A DNA stretch of 64,000 nt from Sulfoacidibacillus thermotolerans (GTDB lineage: Bacteria > Bacillota > Bacilli > Alicyclobacillales > SLC66): contig NZ_MPDK01000003.1 of the NCBI RefSeq assembly GCF_003144315.1, forward strand, positions 62,001 through 126,000, written 5' to 3'. This document shows, piece by piece, positions 1-10,245 of this stretch; the stretch's first letter is position 1; each line of letters opens with the position of its first letter. The notes below the pieces were generated by a model. The model did no database searches. It saw nothing but the letters and a program-made list of their open reading frames with translations, and was not told where the DNA came from. The position numbers and the translations under genes are program-made.

Positions 1-19
1 ATCCCGGGGGATTTAACGA

Positions 20-1156
20 ATGAATCGAAATGAGAAAGAGGACGTGGTAGATCTCTATGGGGATCGAGCGCACACGGCCGTTTTGCACAGACGTGTGGCG
101 CAATTGTTAGAAGAATACGCTTTAGATGCGATCGTATTGCAAACGCGCGCAAATTTTTCCTGGCTAACAGGGGGGCGTGATAATCACATCGTCAATGCGT
201 CAGAGACGGGTGTGGCGTCACTTGTCGTTTTCCCCGATCGCATCGTCTGTGTAACGACAAGTATGGAAGAACGGAGGATCAGAGAAGAAGAGATCGGTGC
301 ACTTGACATTGAAATCATTTCTGGAGATTGGACTGTAGGTATTCAACCTCTCTATGAGCGCCTGTTCAAAGGTAAAAAAATCGGTGCAGACACTTTATTG
401 GCAGGTACTACAGATGTCACTGCGCCATTGGCACGCGCAAGGCGCCCTTTCACTGCGTTGCAAATCAAACAGTACCGTGCGGTTAGTCAATTGGCTGTGC
501 AAGTTTTAGAAGAAACAGGAAAATCGCTTTTACCAGGTATGCAAGAACACGCCATTGCAGCGCGAATATCTGCAAATGTGATGGCCTTGGGTGCGTCTCC
601 GATTGTGACACTTGTTGCGACTGATGATCGCATCTTGCGTTATCGCCATCCCATTCCAACTGTACAGGTACTTCAACGCGATGCAATGCTTGTCTTGTGT
701 GCGCAAAAATATGGACTTGTCGCAAATGTAACACGTTTTGTGCATGTTGGCCGCATTGCTCCTGAATTGCGTGACCGCCAAGAGCGATGCACGATGATCG
801 ACGTAAAAATGAATGCTGCTACACGGCCTGGTGTACGTGTTGGTGATGTCGTTGCCACAGGTCTAAAAGCTTATGCAGAGGCTGGTTATCCAGATGATTG
901 GAAGCTTTTGCATCAAGGGGGCCCCACTGGGTATTTCTCTCGTGAATATTTTGCGACCCTTGACTCTGACGATGTGATTCAAGAGGGCGAGGCATATGCT
1001 TGGAACCCAGCTCTTGCAGGATTTAAATCCGAAGACACGTTACTTGTCGGCGCGTATCACAATGAGTTTCTCACGCACAGCGGGAATTGGGTTTACCAAT
1101 CCATTTCATACAACGGAGAGGTGTTTCAACGTCCGATCATCTTGGAAGTTGAATGA
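20..1156 (+). CDS. M24 (Xaa-Pro peptidase-like) fold protein, probably not a classical metallopeptidase
   Basis: The 378-residue product has the two-domain layout of creatinase/Xaa-Pro peptidase proteins: an N-terminal substrate-side domain (about 1-140) and a C-terminal pita-bread domain (about 145-375). The family context RYRHPIPT (207-214), YGLVANVTR (231-239), HQGG (298-301) and KSEDT (336-340) is readable. Three of the five usual metal ligands appear changed: the first Asp is Cys227, the second Asp is Asn236 and the first Glu is Asn329; His298 and Glu338 remain. Related divergent M24 proteins exist in other bacteria, so the fold call is firm while peptidase activity is doubtful. The ATG follows a GGGGG sequence at 6-10. 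The gene upstream lies outside the window. Confidence 0.8.
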   Translation: MNRNEKEDVVDLYGDRAHTAVLHRRVAQLLEEYALDAIVLQTRANFSWLTGGRDNHIVNASETGVASLVVFPDRIVCVTTSMEERRIREEEIGALDIEIISGDWTVGIQPLYERLFKGKKIGADTLLAGTTDVTAPLARARRPFTALQIKQYRAVSQLAVQVLEETGKSLLPGMQEHAIAARISANVMALGASPIVTLVATDDRILRYRHPIPTVQVLQRDAMLVLCAQKYGLVANVTRFVHVGRIAPELRDRQERCTMIDVKMNAATRPGVRVGDVVATGLKAYAEAGYPDDWKLLHQGGPTGYFSREYFATLDSDDVIQEGEAYAWNPALAGFKSEDTLLVGAYHNEFLTHSGNWVYQSISYNGEVFQRPIILEVE

Positions 1157-1190
1157 AAGAGGGAAGGGTAAAACTGGATACGCGATTTCT

Positions 1191-1218
1191 TTGATATCTA
1201 GTAAAGTATAATTATAAT
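1191..1218 (+). promoter_or_regulatory. Candidate sigma-A promoter for the C39-like protease gene
   Basis: TTGATA at 1191-1196 and TATAAT at 1213-1218 are separated by 16 bp. A second overlapping TATAAT lies at 1207-1212. The site sits in the 148-bp gap before the secreted protease gene at 1305. Match to consensus is good, but there is no experimental support. Confidence 0.45.
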
Positions 1219-1304
1219 AAAATCATAGACTCAGCATGTTGCGTGTCCAGCTTACATACAATGCGGCATTGGAGTATTTCAGCTAGGTGCACGGTGGGGG
1301 TTTT

Positions 1305-2819
1305 ATGATGAAGCGAAAATGGCTGACCTATTTCATTGTCGTTGGTGCAACTCTTGGTTCTGCGGTATTCATCACGGCGGCATTTGCTTCGTCTAATGCG
1401 CGCGCAAAACAGTGGATGACGACAGGAGACATGATGACAGAAATCACGTCACTTGCGGCTCCTCATTACGCTTTTGAGACCGCGTCGAATAAAATGTGGG
1501 ATGCGATCATGTTTGATCGTGACAATGGCTGGCTCCACACTCTTTCGGCGCTCAATTCGTATACACTGAGCGTCTCGCAACCGTTTACGCGCAAAGAAGC
1601 CGCTGCATTAGTCGTCGCGATGTTTGGAATCAAGTTGTCTCCTAAATCAACGCCACTCGCGTTTGCAAAGCAGGCCGGATGGTTTCGCACGATGTCGGCA
1701 GGCCCGTATTTTACCATACAGTCAGCTCAGGCATTTATGCAAAATGTCATGAACTATGTACTGCAAAATAAGCTTACTCCTCATTTTAGCGCAGTTGGTT
1801 TTGCGGATTTACACCATGCATCGCTGTCTACTCAAGGAGGTTTTATGGCGGCTTTGCAAAGTGAAGTTGGACGTGTTTTGCAAACTCCTTTTGTGCCATC
1901 CACATGGTGGAGGGGCTGTGTCGTCAAACCTACACAAAACGTAACTGCACAACAAGTGGCACAATGGATTCACAGATTTGCTCTGCATACGCAATTTCCT
2001 GTTTTCCTCAATCATCTGGACACAGATCCATATCTGTGGGCGAGTCAATTGTCATTGTTTCACGCGACTGCGATTACGGACCCCGATCACATACTTACAG
2101 CCCAAGAAGCGAAACAGATCATCGATAATCTAAATTCTCTGATGAAAGGTCAATTGCCAAGCGCATCTGGGAAATTCGTTCCAATGCCCGTGCGCCAACT
2201 CTTACCTGTCAAAGTAATTAGCCAGTTACCTGAGTTGCCCAATGGGTGTGAAGTGACTTCGCTTTCCATGTTGTTGCAATTTGAAGGGATTCCGGTGACA
2301 AATATGACACTGGCGAGTGAAATTGCGCGGGCGCAGACGCCGCTTGTTGAAGATCAAGGTCAGGTAGTGCGTTGGGGGAATCCAAACGATGGATTTGTCG
2401 GGCATATGTCAAGACAGCCAGGGTTTGGAGTGTATAACGGACCCATTGCACAGTTGATGGAGAAATATTTGCCAAATGATGTACTCAATTTAACGGGAGC
2501 TACAAAACAGACAATTTTACGTGTATTAGCGAGTGGCCGACCTGTAGAAGCTTGGACGAATGTGTATTTTCGACCTGTAACAGATTTTGTGACGTGGATG
2601 AGTGATCATGGTCCGGTTCGAACAACGTTTGATGAACATGCGGTTGTGCTTGTCGGGTATGGGAAACACAGTGTCTATCTAGATAATCCACTCACTGGAG
2701 AAGAAGCAGAGCGAGTTAACGCCAAGTTGTTTTGGGCCAGCTGGATACAGATGGGGCGACAAGCGGTTACTGTAAAACAAAACACACAGGTAGCTGTCGA
2801 ACAAGAAGAGGCACATTAA
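1305..2819 (+). CDS. Secreted C39-like (papain-fold) cysteine peptidase domain protein
   Basis: About 504 residues. A signal peptide or signal anchor lies at the N-terminus (basic MKRKW followed by a hydrophobic run to ITAAFA), so export is expected. Residues roughly 90-110 contain FTRKEAAALVVAMFG, reminiscent of an S-layer-homology segment. The C-terminal 200 residues match the C39_2 family: a catalytic Cys in PNGCEVTSL and a His in DEHAVVLVGYG, followed by a likely Asn/Asp in YLDNP. The family cleaves peptides outside the cell; the substrate here is unknown. The open frame extends to a GTG at 1287, but ATG 1305 has a GGTGGGGG ribosome site just upstream. The 3' end overlaps the convergent esterase by 4 bp. 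Confidence 0.75.
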   Translation: MMKRKWLTYFIVVGATLGSAVFITAAFASSNARAKQWMTTGDMMTEITSLAAPHYAFETASNKMWDAIMFDRDNGWLHTLSALNSYTLSVSQPFTRKEAAALVVAMFGIKLSPKSTPLAFAKQAGWFRTMSAGPYFTIQSAQAFMQNVMNYVLQNKLTPHFSAVGFADLHHASLSTQGGFMAALQSEVGRVLQTPFVPSTWWRGCVVKPTQNVTAQQVAQWIHRFALHTQFPVFLNHLDTDPYLWASQLSLFHATAITDPDHILTAQEAKQIIDNLNSLMKGQLPSASGKFVPMPVRQLLPVKVISQLPELPNGCEVTSLSMLLQFEGIPVTNMTLASEIARAQTPLVEDQGQVVRWGNPNDGFVGHMSRQPGFGVYNGPIAQLMEKYLPNDVLNLTGATKQTILRVLASGRPVEAWTNVYFRPVTDFVTWMSDHGPVRTTFDEHAVVLVGYGKHSVYLDNPLTGEEAERVNAKLFWASWIQMGRQAVTVKQNTQVAVEQEEAH

Positions 2820-3556
2820 ACTTCCTCAAAATGCCACTTTTGATGTAACCACATAAGTACCTCAGGGATATACTTTTGCCAAAAACCCCAAATATGCGTG
2901 CCTGTTTTCTCCTGATAGGTGATCTGAAGCGCTTTGTCTTCGAGCAGTGCTTTCATTTCTCGATTGGCTTGTAAAAAATTATAGTGGCCGCTTGGCGTCT
3001 CTACATCTTGTTCCTGTTCGCCTACAATCATGTACGCGGACATTTTGTGTGTCAGGGGGATTCGGTTTACATAGGTCAATACTTCTTGATAAAAAGCGCC
3101 GGAAAAGAGGATGAGCTGCTCAAAAAGTTGAGGATTTGCAAAAACTAATTCTAAGGTGACAACGGCCCCGAGTGAAATTCCTGCCATTGCTCGATAGAAT
3201 CGCTCTTTGTGTATAGCGTAAGACTGTTCAACGAATGGGATGCACTCTTCGATGACAAATCGCGTATAAGCGTCGTTGCGTTGTCCAAACAGGGCATAAT
3301 CATCAGCGCGCCGTTCGTGGTTGACCGCAATTCCAGCGATTAGGAAGGGTTTCAATTTTCCTTGTGCGATCAGGTCGGCCGCAAAAGTTGCGATTCGTCC
3401 GTGAGAAAAAAATTCATTTCCATCATGGCAATAAAGGATAGGATAGGATTTATTCTCGTCATAATCCGGAGGCAGAAAAATTTTCACGGTTCGTTCTTCT
3501 TCTAGGTGAGCACTGTATAGAGTATGTCCGATGATTCGACGTTTTGGTGTGTCCAT
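2816..3556 (-). CDS. Esterase family alpha/beta hydrolase (enterochelin esterase/esterase D-like)
   Basis: The 246-residue protein matches the putative esterase family. It has an early FLPPDYDENKSYPILYCHDG strand region, a nucleophile elbow GISLG (about residues 126-130) and a C-terminal His in GTHIWGFW. The third triad residue is probably an Asp in the EQEQDVETP stretch. There is no signal peptide, so it is likely cytoplasmic. The family hydrolyses acyl esters, sometimes of siderophores; no siderophore genes are nearby, so the substrate is open. It is convergent with the C39-like gene, overlapping by 4 bp with no room for a shared terminator. A TATAAT-like element on this strand at 3709-3704 could be part of its promoter. 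Confidence 0.75.
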   Translation of the reverse strand: MDTPKRRIIGHTLYSAHLEEERTVKIFLPPDYDENKSYPILYCHDGNEFFSHGRIATFAADLIAQGKLKPFLIAGIAVNHERRADDYALFGQRNDAYTRFVIEECIPFVEQSYAIHKERFYRAMAGISLGAVVTLELVFANPQLFEQLILFSGAFYQEVLTYVNRIPLTHKMSAYMIVGEQEQDVETPSGHYNFLQANREMKALLEDKALQITYQEKTGTHIWGFWQKYIPEVLMWLHQKWHFEEV

Positions 3557-3782
3557 TCGTTGTTATCTCCTTTACATGAATGATACAGAGAGTTTAAAAG
3601 GTGAAATGTTTCATTGTATGTTAAGTGATTTGAAAAAAAGAAAATGTTTTTGTAACAGATTGCGGTTAAACTAAAAAGAAGTTCGCAAGTTTTTAACATC
3701 TGTATTATACTATAAACAGACACTGTATTATTTAAGTACACGATGCTTGACTTGTGATTGTATGACACTACCTTTGAGGTGA

Positions 3783-4853
<1,071 letters not shown>

Positions 4854-4866
4854 GGTGGGATGTTTG

Positions 4867-5847
4867 ATGGCACAATTGACCATGATTCAAGCGATTACAA
4901 ATGCACTGGATTTAGAATTAGCCCGCGATGAAAGGGTTTTGTTATTTGGGGAAGATGTCGGACAAAGTGGTGGGGTTTTTCGGGCGACGGATGGTCTGCA
5001 AAAAAAGCATGGGGTACATCGTGTTTTTGATACGCCACTTGCCGAGTCTGGTATTGCGGGTCTCGCGACTGGGCTTGCCGTACAAGGGTTTCGGCCAATT
5101 GCGGAAATCCAATTTTTCGGGTTTGTATTTGAGGCGATGGATGAGATTGCAGGTCAAGCGGCGCGCATGCGATATCGATCGGGAGGGCGGTATAGTTGCC
5201 CGATTGTATATCGCGCGCCGTTTGGCGGGGGCGTGAAAACGCCTGAATTACACGCTGACAGTCTAGAGGGCATCTTGGCGCAGACACCAGGGATTAAGGT
5301 GGTCGTCCCATCTAATCCTTATGATGCAAAAGGCTTACTTATCTCGGCGATTCGCGATGATGATCCGGTTTTCTTCTTGGAACACATGAAGTTGTATCGT
5401 TCATTCCGCCAAGAAGTTCCAGATGAGGCTTATACCGTACCGATTGGGCAAGCTAAAGTAGTGCGCGAAGGAAAAGACGTTACGTTAGTCACTTATGGTG
5501 CGATGGTGCACACGGCGGAGAAAGCGGCTGAAGAGTGGGCTAAGACGAGGGGTATCCAAACAGAAATTATCGATTTGCGCACAATTCGTCCTATTGACAT
5601 AGAGACAATCGTTAATTCGGTGAAGAAAACACATCGTGCGGTTGTTTTGCAAGAGGCTCAAAGAACTGCGGGTGTAGCAGCGGAAGTGGTTGCTCAAATC
5701 AACGAACAAGCGATCTATTATTTGGAGGCACCAGTTCTACGGATTGCCCCTCCAGATACAGTGTACCCGTTTGCAATGATTGAAGATGAATGGTTGCCAA
5801 CGCCTAAACGCGTGCTAAGCGGATTGGAAAAAGTATTTAGTTTATAA
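4867..5847 (+). CDS. pdhB: Pyruvate dehydrogenase E1 component, beta subunit
   Basis: The 326-residue protein starts at ATG 4867 ([14 protein letters not shown]) after a GGGTGGGA ribosome site; the frame is open upstream into pdhA but that extension is not family-like. Typical features are LLFGEDVG (around residue 30), [15 protein letters not shown], and the C-terminal transketolase domain with [12 protein letters not shown]. It pairs with PdhA to form the E1 heterotetramer that decarboxylates pyruvate and reductively acetylates the lipoyl group of E2. It follows pdhA by 13 bp, consistent with one transcript. Confidence 0.94.
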   Translation: MAQLTMIQAITNALDLELARDERVLLFGEDVGQSGGVFRATDGLQKKHGVHRVFDTPLAESGIAGLATGLAVQGFRPIAEIQFFGFVFEAMDEIAGQAARMRYRSGGRYSCPIVYRAPFGGGVKTPELHADSLEGILAQTPGIKVVVPSNPYDAKGLLISAIRDDDPVFFLEHMKLYRSFRQEVPDEAYTVPIGQAKVVREGKDVTLVTYGAMVHTAEKAAEEWAKTRGIQTEIIDLRTIRPIDIETIVNSVKKTHRAVVLQEAQRTAGVAAEVVAQINEQAIYYLEAPVLRIAPPDTVYPFAMIEDEWLPTPKRVLSGLEKVFSL

Positions 5848-5883
5848 GATAGATTCGTGGTTGAATGAAGAGGTGAACCTAAA

Positions 5884-7245
5884 ATGGGGCTTTATGAATT
5901 TCGTTTTCCTGAGTTGGGAGAAGGACTACACGAAGGGCGTATTGAAAAGTGGTTAATAAAACCTGGGGATGAAGTAAAAGAAGATGACGCAATCGCTGAA
6001 GTGGAAAACGATAAGGCGATGGTGGAATTACCTAGTCCTGTAGATGGGCGTGTGATTGAACTTAAAGTGCCTGATGGCAGTACGGTTGTCGTGGGCGATT
6101 TGATTATTTTATTTGAGGTCGCAGGCGAGGGGAATTCTGATGCGACAGTGCTTGCGGATGAAAAAGCATCCGCCGTACAACAGGCGGGTTTAGAGAGTGT
6201 AGCACAGAGAGTCGAAACGGCAAGTCCCGTTTCACAACCGGTACAAGGGAGTACGAGTACACCTGTACCCAGTTTTACACAAGAAATCCTTGCAACCCCT
6301 GGCGTGCGTAAATTTGCGCGCGAACAAGGGGTGGATATCGCGCAAGTGCGTGGAACAGGCGCTCACGGTAAAGTGACAAGAGAAGATGTAATCAACTTTC
6401 TTCAAGGCCAATCGACGCTGGAGAATCATGGTGTTCAAACAGTTGAAGCACCACGAGAGACAGAAAAGCCCGTGGCTAAAGTGGATACGCAAGAAATGGC
6501 AGTTACAACCACTGTAACAACAGGTGCGAGTGGCAATTTGACGACCCTCGAAGAGCGTGTGCCCTTGCCTTCAATTCGCAAGATCATCGCGCAGGCAATG
6601 GCGAAATCCAAATATACAGCTCCTCATGTCACAATTATGGATGAGGCAGATGTCACAGAACTTGTGAAATTTCGCCAGGAAATTAAACCGCTTGCAGTCG
6701 AACGCGAGATCAAAATGACATATCTCCCCTTTATCGTAAAAGCGCTTGTTGCGACTGTGAAGAAATTTCCTCAGTTAAATGCTTCATTTGATGAAGAAAA
6801 ACAAGAGTTGGTACTAAAACGTTCCTATCATATTGGCATTGCAACAGATACGGATCGTGGCTTACTTGTCCCTGTCATTGGTGATGCAGATCGCAAAAAC
6901 ATGTGGATGATTGCGCAAGCGATTGACGATTTGGCAGGACGCGCTCGTTCGGGTAAACTAATGCCAAACGAGATGAAAGGCAGCACGATTTCAATTACCA
7001 ATATTGGTTCAGCGGGCGGGATGTTTTTCACTCCGATTATCAACTATCCAGAAGTAGCGATACTTGGTGTGGGACGCATAACAGAGCGCCCTGTGATGAA
7101 AAACGGCGAAGTGGTTGGCGCACAGATGATGGCCTTATCACTTAGCTTCGATCATCGGATTATCGATGGGGCGCTTGCACAGCACGCGATGAATGAACTG
7201 AAAAATTTATTGGCAAATCCGCGTTTGCTGCTGTTGGAGGTGTAA
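5884..7245 (+). CDS. pdhC: Dihydrolipoamide acetyltransferase (E2) of the pyruvate dehydrogenase complex
   Basis: 453 residues with the standard E2 order. A single lipoyl domain covers residues 1-80, with the lipoylated Lys in VENDKAMVEL. An Ala/Pro/Thr/Val-rich linker follows. The peripheral subunit-binding domain (ATPGVRKFAREQGVD, about 138-172) is next, then a second linker, then the catalytic acetyltransferase domain from about 225, ending with the active-site DHRIIDGA. E2 transfers acetyl groups to CoA and forms the structural core. A GAGGTGAAC ribosome site precedes ATG 5884. Only 3 bp separate it from lpd. Confidence 0.95.
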   Translation: MGLYEFRFPELGEGLHEGRIEKWLIKPGDEVKEDDAIAEVENDKAMVELPSPVDGRVIELKVPDGSTVVVGDLIILFEVAGEGNSDATVLADEKASAVQQAGLESVAQRVETASPVSQPVQGSTSTPVPSFTQEILATPGVRKFAREQGVDIAQVRGTGAHGKVTREDVINFLQGQSTLENHGVQTVEAPRETEKPVAKVDTQEMAVTTTVTTGASGNLTTLEERVPLPSIRKIIAQAMAKSKYTAPHVTIMDEADVTELVKFRQEIKPLAVEREIKMTYLPFIVKALVATVKKFPQLNASFDEEKQELVLKRSYHIGIATDTDRGLLVPVIGDADRKNMWMIAQAIDDLAGRARSGKLMPNEMKGSTISITNIGSAGGMFFTPIINYPEVAILGVGRITERPVMKNGEVVGAQMMALSLSFDHRIIDGALAQHAMNELKNLLANPRLLLLEV

Positions 7246-7248
7246 TAG

Positions 7249-8658
7249 ATGGTTGTTGGAGAACTCACGGAAGAAGTAGATGTACTGATTATTGGCGGTG
7301 GACCCGGGGGATATGTGGCGGCAATTCGCGCGGCACAATTAGGGAAACAAGTAACGCTTGTTGATAAAGCGGAAGTTGGGGGTGTATGTCTAAATCGGGG
7401 CTGTATTCCATCGAAAGCCCTGATTTCTGCCGCAGAACATTATGAGGCAGCCAGTCATTCGCTGTTTCCCGGAATTGCGACGACAGCTACACTTGATTTT
7501 GCGCAGGTACAGACATGGAAGCAGAGCGTCGTAAATAAAATGACAGGCGGCGTAAAAACTCTACTTAAGGGAAATAAAGTGAACGTCGTGCAGGGTGAAG
7601 TATTTTTTGTGAAACCTGACGAGGTTCGCGTGATGACGGAAGTAGAGGGTCATAATTACCACTTTGAAGACTGTATCATTGCAACGGGTTCGCGCCCGAT
7701 TGAACTAAAAACAATTCCTTTTAGTGCACGTGTACTCTCCTCAACAGAAGCCCTCTCTTTGCAAGAAGTCCCTGACAGTCTGATTGTGATTGGTGGAGGC
7801 TACATAGGGATCGAATTAGGACAAACGTATGCGAAGTTTGGGACAAAAGTGACAATTATCGAAGGTACAGATTCTATTTTGCCAACTTTTGAAGCGCAAT
7901 TATCGCGGCTTGTCTTGCGTAATCTAAAGAAATACAATGTCGACATTTATACGAACGCATTGGCACAATCGGTAAAAGAGACTGCGGATGATGTGACCTT
8001 GACCTTTACAGTTTCGGGAGAAGAAAAAACTGTGAAGGCTCAATATGTATTGGTGACAGTCGGGCGCAGACCAAATACGGATGAATTAGGTCTTGAAACA
8101 ATCGGAATTCAGATGGCGGACAAAGGGTTGATCGCAGTAGATGAGAGATGCAAGACAAATCTCGATCACATTTATGCGATTGGCGATATTGTGCCTGGGC
8201 CAGCGCTCGCGCACAAAGCCTCATATGAAGGAAAAGTAGCGGCTGAAGTGATTGCGGGAAGAAATAGTGTGGTTGATTATCGCTGCGTTCCTGCCGTCGT
8301 GTTTTCTGATCCTGAAATTGCGGTCGTGGGACTAGCGGAAGAAGAAGCGAAACAAACCTATGGTGAGGTAGTTGTAGGTCGTTTCCCATATGCGGCCAAT
8401 GGGCGTGCTACGGCGTTGAATGCGGATGCTGGATATGTGAAATTAATTGCAGATAAAAAGTCAGGCCTGCTTGTTGGGGCGCAAGTGATCGGACGTGAGG
8501 CTTCCAATTTGATTGCGGAATTGGGATTAGCTATTGAGCTTAGCGCGACGCTGGAGGATGTCGCGTTAACGATTCACGCTCATCCGACACTTGGCGAAAT
8601 GGTGATGGAAGCTTCTGAGGTGGCATTAGGCTTACCGATTCATGTGCTAGGAAAGTAG
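7249..8658 (+). CDS. lpdA: Dihydrolipoyl dehydrogenase (E3)
   Basis: The 469-residue flavoprotein has an N-terminal FAD site GGGPGGYVAAIRAAQLG, the redox-active disulfide in GGVCLNRGCIPSK (about residues 44-56), an NAD-binding GGGYIGIELG and a C-terminal dimerisation domain with the catalytic His-Glu in HAHPTLGE. It reoxidises dihydrolipoamide of E2 and passes electrons to NAD+. As the last gene of the pdhABC-lpd cluster it is probably the PDH-dedicated E3, though it may also serve other 2-oxoacid dehydrogenases or glycine cleavage. GGAGGTG lies 8 bp before the ATG, inside the end of pdhC, suggesting translational coupling. Confidence 0.95.
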   Translation: MVVGELTEEVDVLIIGGGPGGYVAAIRAAQLGKQVTLVDKAEVGGVCLNRGCIPSKALISAAEHYEAASHSLFPGIATTATLDFAQVQTWKQSVVNKMTGGVKTLLKGNKVNVVQGEVFFVKPDEVRVMTEVEGHNYHFEDCIIATGSRPIELKTIPFSARVLSSTEALSLQEVPDSLIVIGGGYIGIELGQTYAKFGTKVTIIEGTDSILPTFEAQLSRLVLRNLKKYNVDIYTNALAQSVKETADDVTLTFTVSGEEKTVKAQYVLVTVGRRPNTDELGLETIGIQMADKGLIAVDERCKTNLDHIYAIGDIVPGPALAHKASYEGKVAAEVIAGRNSVVDYRCVPAVVFSDPEIAVVGLAEEEAKQTYGEVVVGRFPYAANGRATALNADAGYVKLIADKKSGLLVGAQVIGREASNLIAELGLAIELSATLEDVALTIHAHPTLGEMVMEASEVALGLPIHVLGK

Positions 8659-8686
8659 GGAGTAGGGAGAGTCGGGGAGGTACACC

Positions 8687-10117
8687 ATGGCGTTGCAACA
8701 AAGGACAGGGACTAGTTTAATTTTGCGTTTAGAACTCGATCAGTCTGTCGGTGCTTTTGGTCAGTTGACGCGCGCAATTGGTGAAGCAGGTGGCGATATT
8801 GTGGCGGTAGACGTCATCCACGTCACAAAAAATACGGCGATTCGCGATGTAACCGTGCAGGCGTTTGACCGTGTGCACGGTGAACGCATCGTTCAGGCAT
8901 TGAAGGAGTTGCCGGGAGTACGCGTAGTCAATGTTTCTGATCGTACATTTCTCTTGCATTTAGGTGGGAAAATTTCGATTCAACCCAAATCTCCTGTAAA
9001 AAACCGCGATGATTTGTCGCGCGTATATACGCCAGATGTAGCGCGCGTTTGCACCGCAATACAAGAGGATCCTGCAAAGGCTTTTCAACTGACAATCAAA
9101 CGAAATACGGTTGCGATTGTAACTGATGGCACAGCTGTATTAGGGCTTGGCGATATTGGCCCAGCTGGTGCTATTCCAGTAATGGAAGGCAAGGCGATGT
9201 TATTCAAACAGTTTGCAGACGTAGATGCGTTTCCGATCTGTTTAGATACCAAAGACACGGACGAGATTGTTCGTATTGTCAAGGCGATTGCTCCAACATT
9301 TGGGGGAATCAATTTAGAGGACATTTCTTCACCGCGCTGTTTTGAAATCGAAGATCGATTGCGCGCCGAATTAGATATCCCTGTATTTCATGATGATCAG
9401 CACGGCACGGCAGTCGTATTATTGGCTGGGTTGCTAAACGCCACTAAATTAATCGGTAAAAAATTAGAGCAACTGCAGGTGGTGGTTACAGGGATTGGTG
9501 CGGCTGGTGTGGCATGCACAAAAATCCTACTTGCTGCGGGTGTGAAAAATGTCATTGGCGTTGATCGACAAGGTGTCTTAACACGATCAGTGAATTATGA
9601 TAATCCAATTTGGCAATGGTATGCACAAAATACAAATCCCTACGAAGTGCGTGGTGGGTTGCAAGAAGCGATTGCTGGGGCGGATGTATTTATTGGCTTG
9701 TCTGGTCCAGGTGTACTCACTGTTGATCATCTTAAAAAAATGGCTAGAGATCCAATTGTTTTTGCGATGGCAAATCCGGTTCCAGAAATTGATCCGGAGG
9801 AAGCGGAACCTTATGTGCGCGTTTTGGCGACAGGAAGATCGGATTATCCCAACCAAATTAATAATGTATTATGTTTCCCTGGAATTTTTCGCGGGGCGCT
9901 AGATTGCCGAGCGAAAACGATCAATGAAGAGATGAAACTTGCAGCCGCTCGAGCGATCGCTTCAATTGTCACTGACGACGAACTCAATGAACAATATATT
10001 GTTCCCAGTGTCTTTAATAAAAAAATTAGTCGTGCCGTCAGTCAAGCGGTGATTGATGCAGCGATTGCGACAGGTGTTGCAAGGCGTGAACGACCAGATT
10101 ATACACAATCGAACTAA
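8687..10117 (+). CDS. NAD(P)-dependent malic enzyme with N-terminal ACT domain
   Basis: 476 residues. An ACT domain occupies about residues 9-85 (LILRLELDQSVGAFGQLTRAIG), followed by a malic enzyme catalytic region (FHDDQHGTA, VTDGTAVLGLGDIGP) and a Rossmann NAD(P)-binding domain (VTGIGAAGVACTKILLAAG). It would oxidatively decarboxylate malate to pyruvate, feeding the PDH complex encoded just upstream. The ACT domain suggests allosteric control by a small ligand, possibly an amino acid; which one cannot be read from sequence. The ATG follows GGGGAGGT. The 28-bp gap to lpd allows co-transcription. Confidence 0.9.
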   Translation: MALQQRTGTSLILRLELDQSVGAFGQLTRAIGEAGGDIVAVDVIHVTKNTAIRDVTVQAFDRVHGERIVQALKELPGVRVVNVSDRTFLLHLGGKISIQPKSPVKNRDDLSRVYTPDVARVCTAIQEDPAKAFQLTIKRNTVAIVTDGTAVLGLGDIGPAGAIPVMEGKAMLFKQFADVDAFPICLDTKDTDEIVRIVKAIAPTFGGINLEDISSPRCFEIEDRLRAELDIPVFHDDQHGTAVVLLAGLLNATKLIGKKLEQLQVVVTGIGAAGVACTKILLAAGVKNVIGVDRQGVLTRSVNYDNPIWQWYAQNTNPYEVRGGLQEAIAGADVFIGLSGPGVLTVDHLKKMARDPIVFAMANPVPEIDPEEAEPYVRVLATGRSDYPNQINNVLCFPGIFRGALDCRAKTINEEMKLAAARAIASIVTDDELNEQYIVPSVFNKKISRAVSQAVIDAAIATGVARRERPDYTQSN

Positions 10118-10245
10118 CGGTTGTTTGGCCACTCGTTGTATGTTGAACAGATGGCAATAGAGACTTATCCTGTGCGCGTATACGCTCCTTGCCTTCTCCG
10201 TATACTGTGTGTATGTCGTTTGCATGGTATCGAGAGGGTGGTAAA

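Noticed and set aside
3681-3716. Promoter for pdhA with TATACT at 3706
   Set aside because: The -10 is good but no acceptable -35 was found on the plus strand at 16-18 bp, and the same bases give a TATAAT on the minus strand, so assignment is ambiguous.
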